Notes: generated by a model from the letters alone, not told the origin. A stretch of 64,000 nucleotides of DNA from Hathewaya limosa (GCF_030815255.1 NZ_JAUSWN010000002.1:147713-211712); one strand, 5' to 3'. Shown: positions 10,174 to 18,196, numbered from the stretch's first letter. Numbers and translations are program-made.

Positions 10174-11034
10174 TTAAACTAATATGGCTAATGGAATTAT
10201 ATTTAATAACACCTGTATAAGATCATAAAACAATAAGGTTTCCGGAATATTTGGTATGCTTACATTTGGTGCCATATTTTTTAATTCATCAAAAACATTA
10301 TTTAAAGACTTTTCATTCATATATTTAAAAAAATTATTATAATATAAATCACAATTATTCATTTGCTTACCTTGTACACTATTAGCTACCTTACCTACAA
10401 CCGTAACAGGTCCTTCAAAAATATGATTCATATTTTCTTGAAAACATTCCTTCTCTAATTTTAAATATGCTCCCGTATTTCCATTATAACAATTTTTCAT
10501 AATAACATTTGTTGATGGACTATCATTATATTTATCTAATGCATTTTTAACCCCCTGCATAAAACAAGTTTGATTTAACTTATCTGCTTTTTCTGGATTT
10601 ACATAAGACATATGATTTACTGTTCCCTCCATATCTTTAAACCATTTAATCAAAGGATCTTCCGAAAGTTCACAATTTAACTGCACATAATCACCTTTAT
10701 TAATTTTGGGAATCTTGTCATTATTATTAGGGTTACATTGTTTAAGTAAATTATGTTCATTTAGTATTTTCATTAAATTAATAAATACGCTAATTTCTTT
10801 AATTTGAAATTCTAAGGTTTGTGACTGTGACAATTCATTAAGTACTTGTAATGATACATCTCCTTGAATATATTGTCCTTTTATAATTTCACTTAGTGGA
10901 GTATTTACACCTAATGTTACTTGTTTTTTTATACTTTCTGTTTCAGTAATAGAAAATTCAGCGATTAATATAGTAAAAAGATTACTTACCATTCTAGAAT
11001 TTAAATATAATGGTATACCTGTTATTCCACTCAT
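10174..11034 (-). CDS. Uncharacterised protein
   Basis: I do not recognise this 286-residue protein. It begins MSGITGIPLYLNSRMV and is rich in Asn and in scattered Cys. A basic-acidic middle includes GDYVQLNCELSEDPL and it ends with a hydrophobic segment, LLNIIPLAILV, that could touch a membrane. No signal peptide is visible. In-frame ATGs occur at 11052, 11040 and 11034. AGGAG sits 7 bases before the last, which I choose. It is monocistronic. The intergenic region upstream carries phased 11-bp repeats that may control it. Confidence 0.6.
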   Translation of the reverse strand: MSGITGIPLYLNSRMVSNLFTILIAEFSITETESIKKQVTLGVNTPLSEIIKGQYIQGDVSLQVLNELSQSQTLEFQIKEISVFINLMKILNEHNLLKQCNPNNNDKIPKINKGDYVQLNCELSEDPLIKWFKDMEGTVNHMSYVNPEKADKLNQTCFMQGVKNALDKYNDSPSTNVIMKNCYNGNTGAYLKLEKECFQENMNHIFEGPVTVVGKVANSVQGKQMNNCDLYYNNFFKYMNEKSLNNVFDELKNMAPNVSIPNIPETLLFYDLIQVLLNIIPLAILV

Positions 11035-11116
11035 ACTCATTCTCCTAATCATGCTAAAAGTTACTTATATTATTTATATTATAAATAGAAAATTTTAAAA
11101 CATTTTTATTTAAGTA

Positions 11117-11145
11117 TTGAATGAACAACAAAAATCTGTTAAAAT
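11117..11145 (+). promoter_or_regulatory. Candidate promoter of intergenic small RNA
   Basis: TTGAAT (11117-11122), a 17-base spacer and TAAAAT (11140-11145), with an extended -10 TG at 11137-11138. No coding gene follows before the terminator at 11271-11311, so it may drive an untranslated RNA. Confidence 0.4.
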
Positions 11146-11157
11146 TAAATTAATAAA

Positions 11158-11201
11158 TGTTGATAACTTGTTGATAACCTATGAATAACTTATGGATAAC
11201 A
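11158..11201. repeat. Four tandem 11-bp repeats resembling DnaA boxes
   Basis: 9-mers start at 11158, 11169, 11180 and 11191, exactly one helical turn apart: TGTTGATAA twice, then TATGAATAA and TATGGATAA, each followed by CT, CC, CT or CA. TGTTGATAA is also the form found several times in the oriC of this window. They could bind DnaA or another regulator of tandem sites. Confidence 0.6.
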
Positions 11202-11270
11202 TGTTATTAATGTGAAATTATATAACCAACTATAAGATATCAACATAAAATCAAAATAAAACCAATATAT

Positions 11271-11311
11271 GACATACAGTGAATAGATCCCTCTCTGTAT
11301 GTCCTTTTTTT
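11271..11311 (+). terminator. Rho-independent terminator with no upstream gene
   Basis: A 9-bp perfect stem (11271-11279 with 11295-11303) followed by a T-run on the plus strand. Nothing annotated on this strand reads into it. Confidence 0.7.
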
Positions 11312-11448
11312 ATTTTTTTGTAAAAAATCAGTTACATTTATATAATTAGATATAATTTACTTTGTTTTAATAAATAAATATTATAAAATATTATTTATGA
11401 CTCTTAAACCTACTATTTTTCAAAAGATAAATTTGGAGGAAAAAAATA

Positions 11449-12357
11449 ATGTATAATTTCTTCGCATTAATCATAGGTGGAATGCTAGCAACTATGATTT
11501 ATTTTAATGTAACACTTGCTAATAGTTCAGGTATGCTGTTATCTACTCTTATAATAAATTTAGTTGGACTTTTATCCGCTATAATCTTTGTAAGTTTTTC
11601 AAAGGAAAAAAAAATGGTGCTAAAAAATATACCACTATACTTCTTTTTAGGTGGCATATTCTCAATTTTCGTTGTATTGTCAAACAACTTTTGTTTACCT
11701 ATACTAGGTATATCACTTAATACCGCGCTTTCATTATTAGGACAATCCGTTACATCTTCCCTAATAGATAACTTTGGGCTATTTGGATTAGAAAAAATTC
11801 CTTTTAATAAAAATAAATTTCCTGGATTTTTATTAGTTCTTATAGGTATAATAACTTACATATTTGCTAAAGGAACATCAAATAACTCTTGTAGTGGACT
11901 ACTTATGTCTGCAGCTATTTTTATATGTTTGCTCACTGGGGCATTAATAGTAATTAGTTTAGTTGTTAATTCTAACCTTGCAAATAGAATAGGAATATTA
12001 CATAGCTCTCTTATGAACTACATAATCGCTTTCAGTTGTTTGGTTATAATATGTATATTCACCCCTAAATTTAGCCTTACAGGTAACTTACATATACTTA
12101 AAGGAATTCCCTTTTGGGCATACCTAGGTGGCTTATTGGGAGTGCTTATTATTGCTCTTTCCAATATAGTTGTGCCTAAAATTCCAGTAGTATATGCTAC
12201 ATTATTTATGTTTATAGGTCAACTATATACTAGTATGGTTCTAGAATTTATTTCTGATGGTAATTTTTCTACTACAAAATTATTAGCAGGAATACTAATA
12301 ACTATTGGAATGATTTTTAATTTGTACATAGACAAAATAAAATGGATAAAAAATTAA
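11449..12357 (+). CDS. DMT-superfamily transporter, tandem DUF606 (YdcZ-like) repeats
   Basis: Predicted inner-membrane permease of 302 residues with about ten hydrophobic helices. The sequence is two copies of the five-helix DUF606 unit: the first starts MYNFFALIIGGML, and the second starts around residue 150 (SGLLMSAAIFICLLTG). Each half ends in a GxxLxxxG-type helix. GGAGG eight bases before ATG fixes the start. It is single-gene. The substrate is unknown; other drug/metabolite transporters move small organic metabolites. The family call rests on the repeat pattern and helix layout. Confidence 0.75.
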   Translation: MYNFFALIIGGMLATMIYFNVTLANSSGMLLSTLIINLVGLLSAIIFVSFSKEKKMVLKNIPLYFFLGGIFSIFVVLSNNFCLPILGISLNTALSLLGQSVTSSLIDNFGLFGLEKIPFNKNKFPGFLLVLIGIITYIFAKGTSNNSCSGLLMSAAIFICLLTGALIVISLVVNSNLANRIGILHSSLMNYIIAFSCLVIICIFTPKFSLTGNLHILKGIPFWAYLGGLLGVLIIALSNIVVPKIPVVYATLFMFIGQLYTSMVLEFISDGNFSTTKLLAGILITIGMIFNLYIDKIKWIKN

Positions 12358-12394
12358 TTTAATTTAAAAATTGTAGGTTTATTAAGTATAATAA

Positions 12395-12438
12395 AACATC
12401 CTTTAATAAAAGATACTTTTTCTTCATTAAAGGATGTT
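12395..12438. terminator. Shared hairpin between convergent genes
   Basis: A 13-bp perfect stem (12395-12407 with 12426-12438). It lies between the transporter stop and the minus-strand small gene. The T-tails are weak on both sides. Confidence 0.6.
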
Positions 12439-12442
12439 GTTC

Positions 12443-12718
12443 TTATGTATTTATTTTAAAATCTACTGTATCATGATAAGCTGAATTTTTTTGTGCATTA
12501 TCAGCCTTATTATCAGGAATTTTAGTTGTAAATATAGAAATTGTAGCAGTAATTACATATGCTACCCAAACTACGATAAAAAGCCTACATAGTAGCTTTG
12601 AAATTCCTTGAAATGTTTCATATTTTAAAATTAAAATACCAATACCTATAATTAATGTTATAATAGTACCATATAGGCCTACCTTATATAACACATTTAA
12701 AAAAACATCAAAGGCCAT
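12443..12718 (-). CDS. Small membrane protein of unknown function
   Basis: 91 residues with two clear hydrophobic helices, about 15-30 (YGTIITLIIGIGILIL) and 42-62 (LCRLFIVVWVAYVITATIS), and a polar, Asn/Asp-rich C-terminal tail. AGGAGA eight bases before ATG supports the start. I do not recognise a family. A 22-base element upstream is shared in opposite orientation with the DnaD-like gene on the other strand. Confidence 0.6.
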   Translation of the reverse strand: MAFDVFLNVLYKVGLYGTIITLIIGIGILILKYETFQGISKLLCRLFIVVWVAYVITATISIFTTKIPDNKADNAQKNSAYHDTVDFKINT

Positions 12719-12792
12719 AATATCTTCTCCTCTTTAAATTCTTATTATAAACATTACTATTATATTATTATCGTCTATTTCTATATCAAGTT

Positions 12793-12814
12793 AATATATA
12801 AACTATATGTTTAA
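12793..12814 (-). repeat. 22-bp element, copy 1 of an inverted pair
   Basis: Matches the complement of 12935-12956 at 21 of 22 positions. The copies face outward, each toward one of two divergent genes, so they may be operators of one regulator. Confidence 0.5.
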
Positions 12815-12934
12815 CTTACATTTTATTTCCAGTTATTTGAAATTATGTTGTGGTTATTATATAATATATATTTATACACTACACATCAGGATTATTTAAT
12901 AAATATTTGATAAAAATAACTAAATCAATAAATT

Positions 12935-12956
12935 TTAAACACATAGTTTATATATT
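12935..12956 (+). repeat. 22-bp element, copy 2 of an inverted pair
   Basis: Partner of 12793-12814. It overlaps the likely promoter of the DnaD-like gene, whose TATAAT box is at 12956-12961. Confidence 0.5.
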
Positions 12957-12996
12957 ATAATTAAATTAATAAAATTTAAATAAAAAGGATGATTAA

Positions 12997-13971
12997 ATGA
13001 ATACCTTTATGTTCAACAATAAAAATATAAAGTACACTTGTGTTAATAATATATTTATAGATAAGTATATGGCAAAAGCTCGTGGAGAATATGTTAAAAT
13101 CTATCTCTTAGGATTAAAATATTCTATGAGTGGTGAAATTGGCGCATCTTCTGATATAATTGCTAGCAAATTAAACCTATTACAATCAGACATTTTAAAT
13201 GCCTGGAATTATTGGAATGCTGAAGGTGTAATAAAAATGACTGCCTTAGATAATAAGGGCAATTACTCAATAGAATTTCTAGATTTAGTTGAATCAAATG
13301 TAGAAGAAGAATCTATAAACTTGTTACAAGAATTAGATAACAATTCTATAAAGGAAATGTTACAAGATATAGAAAAGTTTCTTGGAAGACCTCTATCTTC
13401 TAAAGAAATGACAATGTATCTTAGTTGGCAAAAAGATTTTAATTTTTCTCCTGAAATTATTTTACTTCTTATACAATATTGTGTATCCAAAGGAAAGACT
13501 GATTGTAGATACATTGAAAAAGTTGCTATATCATGGCATGATAAAAATGTACGTAGTATAGATGACGCTCAGAGTGTTATTAAAGCTCGTGAAGACCGAT
13601 GGGTTAAGATAAAAAAAATATTAACTTACTTAGGTTTCCAAAATACTGAAATTATGAAACCTCAAGAACAACTTATAACTAAATGGATAACCACTTATAA
13701 TTTTCCTTTAGAAATTATTTATAATGCATGTGATATATGCTTCCAAAGAATTAATAAATGCGATTTTAAATATATAGATGGGATTTTAAATAGTTGGTTT
13801 AAAGATGGTATAAAATCATTAGAGGACATAGAAAAACAAAGAAAAAGAACATCCAACTATAATAAAAATGCTAAAACTGTAAGCAAAGGTGCCTTTGGAA
13901 ACTATGAGCAAAGAACTTATAATTTTGAAGAATTAGAGAAAAAATTATTAGGATGGGATAATAATGATTAA
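12997..13971 (+). CDS. DnaD-domain replication initiation protein
   Basis: Probable primosome component that helps load the replicative helicase. The N-terminal part (about 25-90) looks like a winged-helix segment. Two DnaD/DnaB-C type domains follow at about 125-190 and 205-275, each ending in a YIxxxxxSW motif (YIEKVAISW, YIDGILNSW). A basic tail follows. AAGGATG before ATG supports the start. It overlaps the helicase loader gene by 8 bases, so the two are coupled, as in other clostridia. Which of the B. subtilis proteins DnaB or DnaD it replaces is not clear. Confidence 0.88.
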   Translation: MNTFMFNNKNIKYTCVNNIFIDKYMAKARGEYVKIYLLGLKYSMSGEIGASSDIIASKLNLLQSDILNAWNYWNAEGVIKMTALDNKGNYSIEFLDLVESNVEEESINLLQELDNNSIKEMLQDIEKFLGRPLSSKEMTMYLSWQKDFNFSPEIILLLIQYCVSKGKTDCRYIEKVAISWHDKNVRSIDDAQSVIKAREDRWVKIKKILTYLGFQNTEIMKPQEQLITKWITTYNFPLEIIYNACDICFQRINKCDFKYIDGILNSWFKDGIKSLEDIEKQRKRTSNYNKNAKTVSKGAFGNYEQRTYNFEELEKKLLGWDNND

Positions 13972-14953
13972 GAAATACAATTCTGAAATTACAAAGATAT
14001 ATGACGATCTTCAAAAGAATGCAAAAACTCAATTAGAACAGCGTAGAAAAGAAATTTCAAAAACTTTACCTGAGGTTATACAAATTGATAATAAAATAGC
14101 TAAATTGTGTATAGATGTATCTATAAATACTCTTAAACAGATAGAACATAGAGACTCATACCTTAAAGGACTACAAGATCAAATAACTGATTTAAAAATG
14201 AAAAAATCTGAGTTATTAGTTTCTAAAGGATATCCTATGGACTATCTTTTAATAAAATATCAATGCAGCAAATGTAAGGATACTGGTTACATAGGAACAA
14301 CAAAATGTGAATGTTATAAAAAAAATATAGTAAAACTTCATTATTCCAATTCTGATTTAAAAGATATATTAAAAACACATAATTTCTCAAGTTTTAGTTT
14401 AGATTTATATGATGATTTTAGAATTGGTAAGGAACCTCTTACCCCAAGAAAAAACATGCAACAAATTCTATTTAAAGTTAAAAATTTTATAAATAACTTT
14501 CCTCACTCTAAAGAAAATTTATTTTTTTATGGAAATTCTGGGATAGGCAAAACTTTTTTATCCTATTGTATAGCCAAAGAACTTATGGATAGAGGACATT
14601 TCGTAGTATATAGAACCTCAGATGATTTAGTAAAGGAACTTAAAGAAATACGATTTAAAGACAATTATGAATTAGAAGATATACTTTTGAGTTGTGACTT
14701 ATTAATAATAGATGATTTAGGTACAGAACCATTAAATGATATTAGTAGAACTGAACTATTTAACATAATAAATAAAAGACTATTAAAAAATAAAAGTATG
14801 CTTATTTCATCTAACTTGCCCTTAGAAAGTATCCTTCAAAACTATACAGAAAGATTAACTTCTAGATTGTTAGGTAATTTTACATTATGTAAATTTTATG
14901 GTGAAGATATAAGAGTAAAGTTAAACTTAAGAAAAAATCCTCTTTCATTATAA
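13964..14953 (+). CDS. DnaC/DnaI-like helicase loader ATPase
   Basis: AAA+ protein that loads the DnaB helicase at the origin. The N-terminal half is helical and has a cysteine cluster, CSKCKDTG...CEC (about 102-120), probably a zinc site. The ATPase core shows GNSGIGKT (Walker A, near 189), LLIIDDLG (Walker B, near 245), sensor LISSNLP and arginine-finger region RLTSRLLG. The 329-residue length is typical of clostridial DnaI-type loaders. It overlaps the DnaD-like gene by 8 bases. Its helicase partner, dnaB, lies 16 kb away on the other strand. Confidence 0.9.
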   Translation: MIKKYNSEITKIYDDLQKNAKTQLEQRRKEISKTLPEVIQIDNKIAKLCIDVSINTLKQIEHRDSYLKGLQDQITDLKMKKSELLVSKGYPMDYLLIKYQCSKCKDTGYIGTTKCECYKKNIVKLHYSNSDLKDILKTHNFSSFSLDLYDDFRIGKEPLTPRKNMQQILFKVKNFINNFPHSKENLFFYGNSGIGKTFLSYCIAKELMDRGHFVVYRTSDDLVKELKEIRFKDNYELEDILLSCDLLIIDDLGTEPLNDISRTELFNIINKRLLKNKSMLISSNLPLESILQNYTERLTSRLLGNFTLCKFYGEDIRVKLNLRKNPLSL

Positions 14954-14957
14954 AACA

Positions 14958-14993
14958 ATAGCCATTTACACATATTCAAGTAAATGGCTATTT
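14958..14993 (+). terminator. Terminator after the helicase loader
   Basis: A 13-bp perfect stem (14958-14970 with 14981-14993) followed by TTAT-rich sequence just past the stop. Confidence 0.8.
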
Positions 14994-15018
14994 TATCTTT
15001 ATATTTTACATAAAACGA

Positions 15019-15048
15019 AAAATCCTAAACAAAATTGTTTAGGATTTT
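15019..15048 (-). terminator. Terminator of the tRNA array
   Basis: A 12-bp stem (15019-15030 with 15037-15048), with T-rich sequence on the minus strand directly after the last tRNA's CCA. Confidence 0.8.
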
Positions 15049-15123
15049 GGAGCTGGCAATAGGAATTGAACCTACAACCTGCTGATTACAAGTCAGCTGC
15101 TCTGCCAATTGAGCCATGCCAGC
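15048..15123 (-). tRNA. tRNA-Thr(TGT), copy 1
   Basis: Cloverleaf read on the minus strand: acceptor GCTGGCA pairs with TTGCCAGC, anticodon loop CTTGTAA gives TGT, discriminator T, CCA encoded. T-loop reads TTCAATT, one base different from copy 2. Confidence 0.95.
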
Positions 15124-15129
15124 AAAAAA

Positions 15130-15206
15130 TGGCGACCCAGAAGGGGATCGAACCCTCGACCTCCGGCGTGACAGGCCGGCACTCTAACCAGCTGAGCCAC
15201 TGGGCC
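15130..15206 (-). tRNA. tRNA-Asp(GTC), copy 1
   Basis: Acceptor GGCCCAG with CTGGGTC, anticodon loop CTGTCAC gives GTC, discriminator G, CCA encoded. It is the third gene of a Glu-Val-Asp-Thr unit. Confidence 0.95.
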
Positions 15207-15213
15207 ACTTTTA

Positions 15214-15289
15214 TGGTGGGCACAACAGGGATCGAACCTGTGACCCTCTGCTTGTAAGGCAGATGCTCTCCCAGCTGAGCTATGCGCCC
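15214..15289 (-). tRNA. tRNA-Val(TAC), copy 1
   Basis: Acceptor GGGCGCA, anticodon loop CTTACAA gives TAC, CCA encoded. Confidence 0.95.
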
Positions 15290-15300
15290 ATAAAAGTAAA

Positions 15301-15375
15301 TGGTGACTCCTAGGGGAATCGAACCCCTGTTACCACCGTGAAAGGGTGGTGTCTTAACCGCTTGACCAAGGAGCC
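15301..15375 (-). tRNA. tRNA-Glu(TTC), copy 1
   Basis: Acceptor GGCTCCT with AGGAGTC, anticodon loop CTTTCAC gives TTC, discriminator A, CCA encoded. First gene of its unit. Confidence 0.95.
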
Positions 15376-15428
15376 ATATTAAGTTTTAAAAAGTATATTA
15401 TCACTTTTAAAAGTGTAATTTTAAAAAA

Positions 15429-15505
15429 TGGCGACCCAGAAGGGGTTCGAACCCTCGACCTCCGGCGTGACAGGCCGGCACTCTAACCAACTGAGCCACT
15501 GGGCC
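15429..15505 (-). tRNA. tRNA-Asp(GTC), copy 2
   Basis: Same fold and anticodon as copy 1, with one D-arm change (CAGTTGG for CAGCTGG) and one T-loop change. No tRNA-Thr follows in this unit. Confidence 0.95.
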
Positions 15506-15514
15506 ACTTTTTTA

Positions 15515-15590
15515 TGGTGGGCACAACAGGGATCGAACCTGTGACCCTCTGCTTGTAAGGCAGATGCTCTCCCAGCTGAGCTATGCGCCC
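15515..15590 (-). tRNA. tRNA-Val(TAC), copy 2
   Basis: Same sequence as copy 1 across the mature tRNA by eye. Confidence 0.95.
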
Positions 15591-15601
15591 ATAAAAATAA
15601 A

Positions 15602-15676
15602 TGGTGACTCCTAGGGGAATCGAACCCCTGTTACCACCGTGAAAGGGTGGTGTCTTAACCGCTTGACCAAGGAGCC
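15602..15676 (-). tRNA. tRNA-Glu(TTC), copy 2
   Basis: Same sequence as copy 1. The spacer on its 5' side (15677-15730) nearly repeats the one at 15376-15428. Confidence 0.95.
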
Positions 15677-15730
15677 ATATTAAGTTTTGAAAAGTATATT
15701 ATCACTTTTAAAAGTGCATTAAAGAAAATT

Positions 15731-15806
15731 TGGAGCTGGCAATAGGAATCGAACCTACAACCTGCTGATTACAAGTCAGCTGCTCTGCCAATTGAGCCAT
15801 GCCAGC
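15731..15806 (-). tRNA. tRNA-Thr(TGT), copy 2
   Basis: Anticodon loop CTTGTAA gives TGT. T-loop TTCGATT, the more usual form than copy 1. CCA encoded. Confidence 0.95.
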
Positions 15807-15811
15807 AAAAA

Positions 15812-15888
15812 TGGCGACCCAGAAGGGGATCGAACCCTCGACCTCCGGCGTGACAGGCCGGCACTCTAACCAGCTGAGCCACTGGGCC
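15812..15888 (-). tRNA. tRNA-Asp(GTC), copy 3
   Basis: Same sequence as copy 1; anticodon GTC; CCA encoded. Confidence 0.95.
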
Positions 15889-15895
15889 ACTTTTA

Positions 15896-15971
15896 TGGTG
15901 GGCACAACAGGGATCGAACCTGTGACCCTCTGCTTGTAAGGCAGATGCTCTCCCAGCTGAGCTATGCGCCC
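15896..15971 (-). tRNA. tRNA-Val(TAC), copy 3
   Basis: Same sequence as copies 1 and 2; anticodon TAC; CCA encoded. Confidence 0.95.
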
Positions 15972-15983
15972 ATAAAAGTAAAA

Positions 15984-16058
15984 TGGTGACTCCTAGGGGA
16001 ATCGAACCCCTGTTACCACCGTGAAAGGGTGGTGTCTTAACCGCTTGACCAAGGAGCC
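15984..16058 (-). tRNA. tRNA-Glu(TTC), copy 3
   Basis: Same mature sequence as the other Glu copies. The spacer on its 5' side differs from those of copies 1 and 2. Confidence 0.95.
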
Positions 16059-16157
16059 ATATTAAATTTTAACAGTCTCTAATATCTTAACACACTTTTT
16101 TAGTTTTTGCAACATTTTTTAATGTTTTGAGTTTACTCACCATTATAGGTTAGTTTA

Positions 16158-16233
16158 TGGTGGGCACAACAGGGATCGAACCTGTGACCCTCTGCTTGTA
16201 AGGCAGATGCTCTCCCAGCTGAGCTATGCGCCC
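16158..16233 (-). tRNA. tRNA-Val(TAC), copy 4
   Basis: Second gene of the promoter-proximal Glu-Val pair; anticodon TAC; CCA encoded. Confidence 0.95.
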
Positions 16234-16242
16234 ATAAATAAA

Positions 16243-16317
16243 TGGTGACTCCTAGGGGAATCGAACCCCTGTTACCACCGTGAAAGGGTGGTGTCTTAAC
16301 CGCTTGACCAAGGAGCC
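16243..16317 (-). tRNA. tRNA-Glu(TTC), copy 4
   Basis: First gene of the array in transcription order, about 80 bases from the promoter; anticodon TTC; CCA encoded. Confidence 0.95.
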
Positions 16318-16394
16318 ATATTGGCTTCTTTTCTTTAGTAAACTTGTTTTGTTGCATTTATCAAACTTGCTTTCCGCTCCGTCCGACAAGGTAT

Positions 16395-16423
16395 ATAATA
16401 CCGAAAAATCTCCCTTATGTCAA
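16395..16423 (-). promoter_or_regulatory. Promoter of the tRNA array
   Basis: On the minus strand: TTGACA (16418-16423), 17-base spacer, TATTAT (16395-16400). A near-consensus vegetative promoter. The remaining bases up to 16702 hold nothing else I can name. Confidence 0.85.
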
Positions 16424-16702
16424 CATATTTTTTACTTTAATTTTATTTTTTTAATAACTAATTATATAATATTACCTCTAAGGCCTTGATAACTCTAAGC
16501 TTAATTATATTAAGGCATTTATAATTTTATTTTGCTTAATTATTAAATTCAATACAATTTCCCTATATTTTTATATGATTATTTATATTTTTTAATTCAT
16601 GAACCTAAATTTTTATTTATTACTTTTCTTTTAGTGTATACTATATACTATAGAAATCAAAAAAATTATTCAAATTTTAAATTTAAGGATGGTAGATTTT
16701 TA

Positions 16703-17947
16703 ATGATTAAAGACTTAATAATTGTAGGTGGTGGTGCCTCTGGTTTAATAGCTGCAATTACAGCTAAGGATCTTGGTTTAGATGTGGCTATTTTAGAAGG
16801 TACAGATAGAATTGGAAGAAAAATTTTAACCACTGGTAATGGAAGATGTAACATAACAAATGCAAATATAGATATTTCAAGGTATCATAGTAGCAATAAA
16901 AATTTCCCAAAACAAATACTTAATCAATTTTCTGTAGAACAAACTATCAACTTTTTTAATTCCATTGGACTTCCTACTTGTACCTTAGAAAATAATAAAA
17001 TGTTTCCCTTATCACTACAATCTTCTTCAGTTGTAGATATCTTAAAACTTTCTGTAGAGGAAAGGCAAATACCTATTTATTTTGAATGTAAAGTTAAATC
17101 CATAGACGTTAAAAATAAACAATTTGTACTACATACCAATAATGAAGCTGAAGAAAAGTTTGTATGTAAAAAGGCTTTATTATGTACTGGAGGCAAATCT
17201 TATATTGGTACCGGTTCCGATGGTAGTGGATATATACTTGCTAAAACTTTAGGTCATAAAATTATAGACCCTATACCTTCCTTGGTTCAAATTAAACTTC
17301 ACCATAATAAATTAAAAGCTTTATCTGGAATCAAATTTCAGGGTTCTTGTGAAATATGGGTTGATGATAAATCCTATAAAAAAACCTCTGGTGAAATTTT
17401 ATTTACTGATTACGGAATATCTGGCCCACCAATTTTACAATTAAGTAGAATAGCATCTTTATATACCAATAGCAATCATAAAGTTTCTTTATCTATTGAT
17501 ATGTTTCCTAATTTATCACTAGATTCACTAAAAGAGTTTTTAGAAAATCATTGGGGAATGTTTGGTTATAGAAGTATTCATAATTCATTTTTAGGTATAA
17601 TCAATAAAAAACTAATTCCTACTTTCTTAAAAGAATGTGGTATAACTGATATACACAAGGAAGCATACTATTTGGAATGGGATGAAAAATGTTCTATATT
17701 TAAAAACTTAAAAAATTGGAATTTTGAGGTATCAGGTACAAACTCATTTAGAGAAGCACAGGTTACTGCCGGTGGAATTGACACTACCGAGGTCAACAAC
17801 ATAACATTAGAATCAAAAATCATTCCTGGTTTATATATTGCTGGTGAAGTACTAGATGTAGATGGAGATTGTGGTGGTTTTAACTTACAATGGGCTTGGT
17901 CATCTGGTAACACAGCCGCTAGATCAATCCATTTATCTTTAAAATAA
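16703..17947 (+). CDS. HI0933-family flavoprotein (NAD(P)/FAD-dependent oxidoreductase, BaiN-like)
   Basis: Cytoplasmic flavoprotein with an N-terminal Rossmann FAD-binding motif (IIVGGGASGL at the start) and the family signature GRKILTTGNGRCN. The C-terminal FAD contact GEVLDVDGDCGGFN...AWSSG is near the end. The reaction is unproven for most members; BaiN-type relatives act on bile-acid intermediates. An earlier in-frame ATG at 16634 adds 23 residues unlike the family and lacks a ribosome site, so I start at 16703, where AAGGA lies upstream at a rather long distance. The 414-residue length fits. Single gene, converging on the DUF1858 gene. Confidence 0.85.
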   Translation: MIKDLIIVGGGASGLIAAITAKDLGLDVAILEGTDRIGRKILTTGNGRCNITNANIDISRYHSSNKNFPKQILNQFSVEQTINFFNSIGLPTCTLENNKMFPLSLQSSSVVDILKLSVEERQIPIYFECKVKSIDVKNKQFVLHTNNEAEEKFVCKKALLCTGGKSYIGTGSDGSGYILAKTLGHKIIDPIPSLVQIKLHHNKLKALSGIKFQGSCEIWVDDKSYKKTSGEILFTDYGISGPPILQLSRIASLYTNSNHKVSLSIDMFPNLSLDSLKEFLENHWGMFGYRSIHNSFLGIINKKLIPTFLKECGITDIHKEAYYLEWDEKCSIFKNLKNWNFEVSGTNSFREAQVTAGGIDTTEVNNITLESKIIPGLYIAGEVLDVDGDCGGFNLQWAWSSGNTAARSIHLSLK

Positions 17948-17951
17948 AATA

Positions 17952-17989
17952 AGAATGTATATAAGGTATTATAACTTTATATACATTCT
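17952..17989. terminator. Bidirectional terminator
   Basis: A 13-bp perfect stem (17952-17964 with 17977-17989) between convergent genes. Confidence 0.75.
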
Positions 17990-17998
17990 ACTATATAA

Positions 17999-18196
17999 CT
18001 ATTTCTCTACACTAGCATTTAAAGCCTTGATTAATTCATCTAAGTCCATTCCATGAACCATAGCTGCCTCTTCAATTGTTTCAGCTTGAGCTGATGGACA
18101 ACCAACACATCCCATACCAAATCCCATTAATACTTCTATTGTTTCTGGATATTCCCTAACGATTTCTCCGATAGTCATATCTTTATTTATTTTCAT
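17999..18196 (-). CDS. DUF1858 domain protein
   Basis: A 65-residue cytoplasmic protein, all DUF1858: KDMTIGEIVREYPETIEVL, then GMGCVGCPSAQAET with a CxxC pair, then a helical end. The domain occurs alone or at the N-terminus of proteins linked to iron-sulfur repair and hybrid-cluster functions; redox or metal binding through the CxxC is likely but unproven. AAAGGAGAG six bases before the ATG at 18196 makes this the start rather than the ATG 21 bases upstream. Monocistronic. Confidence 0.88.
   Translation of the reverse strand: MKINKDMTIGEIVREYPETIEVLMGFGMGCVGCPSAQAETIEEAAMVHGMDLDELIKALNASVEK

Larger units (their letters stand above)
11152..11311 (+). ncRNA. Candidate intergenic small RNA
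   Basis: The region between divergent genes holds a promoter-like pair at 11117-11145 and a factor-independent terminator at 11271-11311 pointing the same way. No reading frame with a ribosome site lies between them. A transcript of about 160 bases is inferred. Its first 50 bases would contain the four 11-bp repeats. It does not resemble 6S, tmRNA or SRP RNA to me. Confidence 0.3.
15048..16317 (-). repeat. Tandemly amplified tRNA array
   Basis: Transcription order is Glu-Val, Glu-Val-Asp-Thr, Glu-Val-Asp, Glu-Val-Asp-Thr. Spacers 15376-15428 and 15677-15730 are nearly identical and share the palindrome CACTTTTAAAAGTG, so whole units including spacers were duplicated. Confidence 0.85.

Noticed and set aside
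15066..16489. Open frames of 60-75 codons across the tRNA array on both strands
   Set aside because: They are translations of tRNA sequence or its spacers and lack ribosome sites; the tRNA cloverleaves explain the region.
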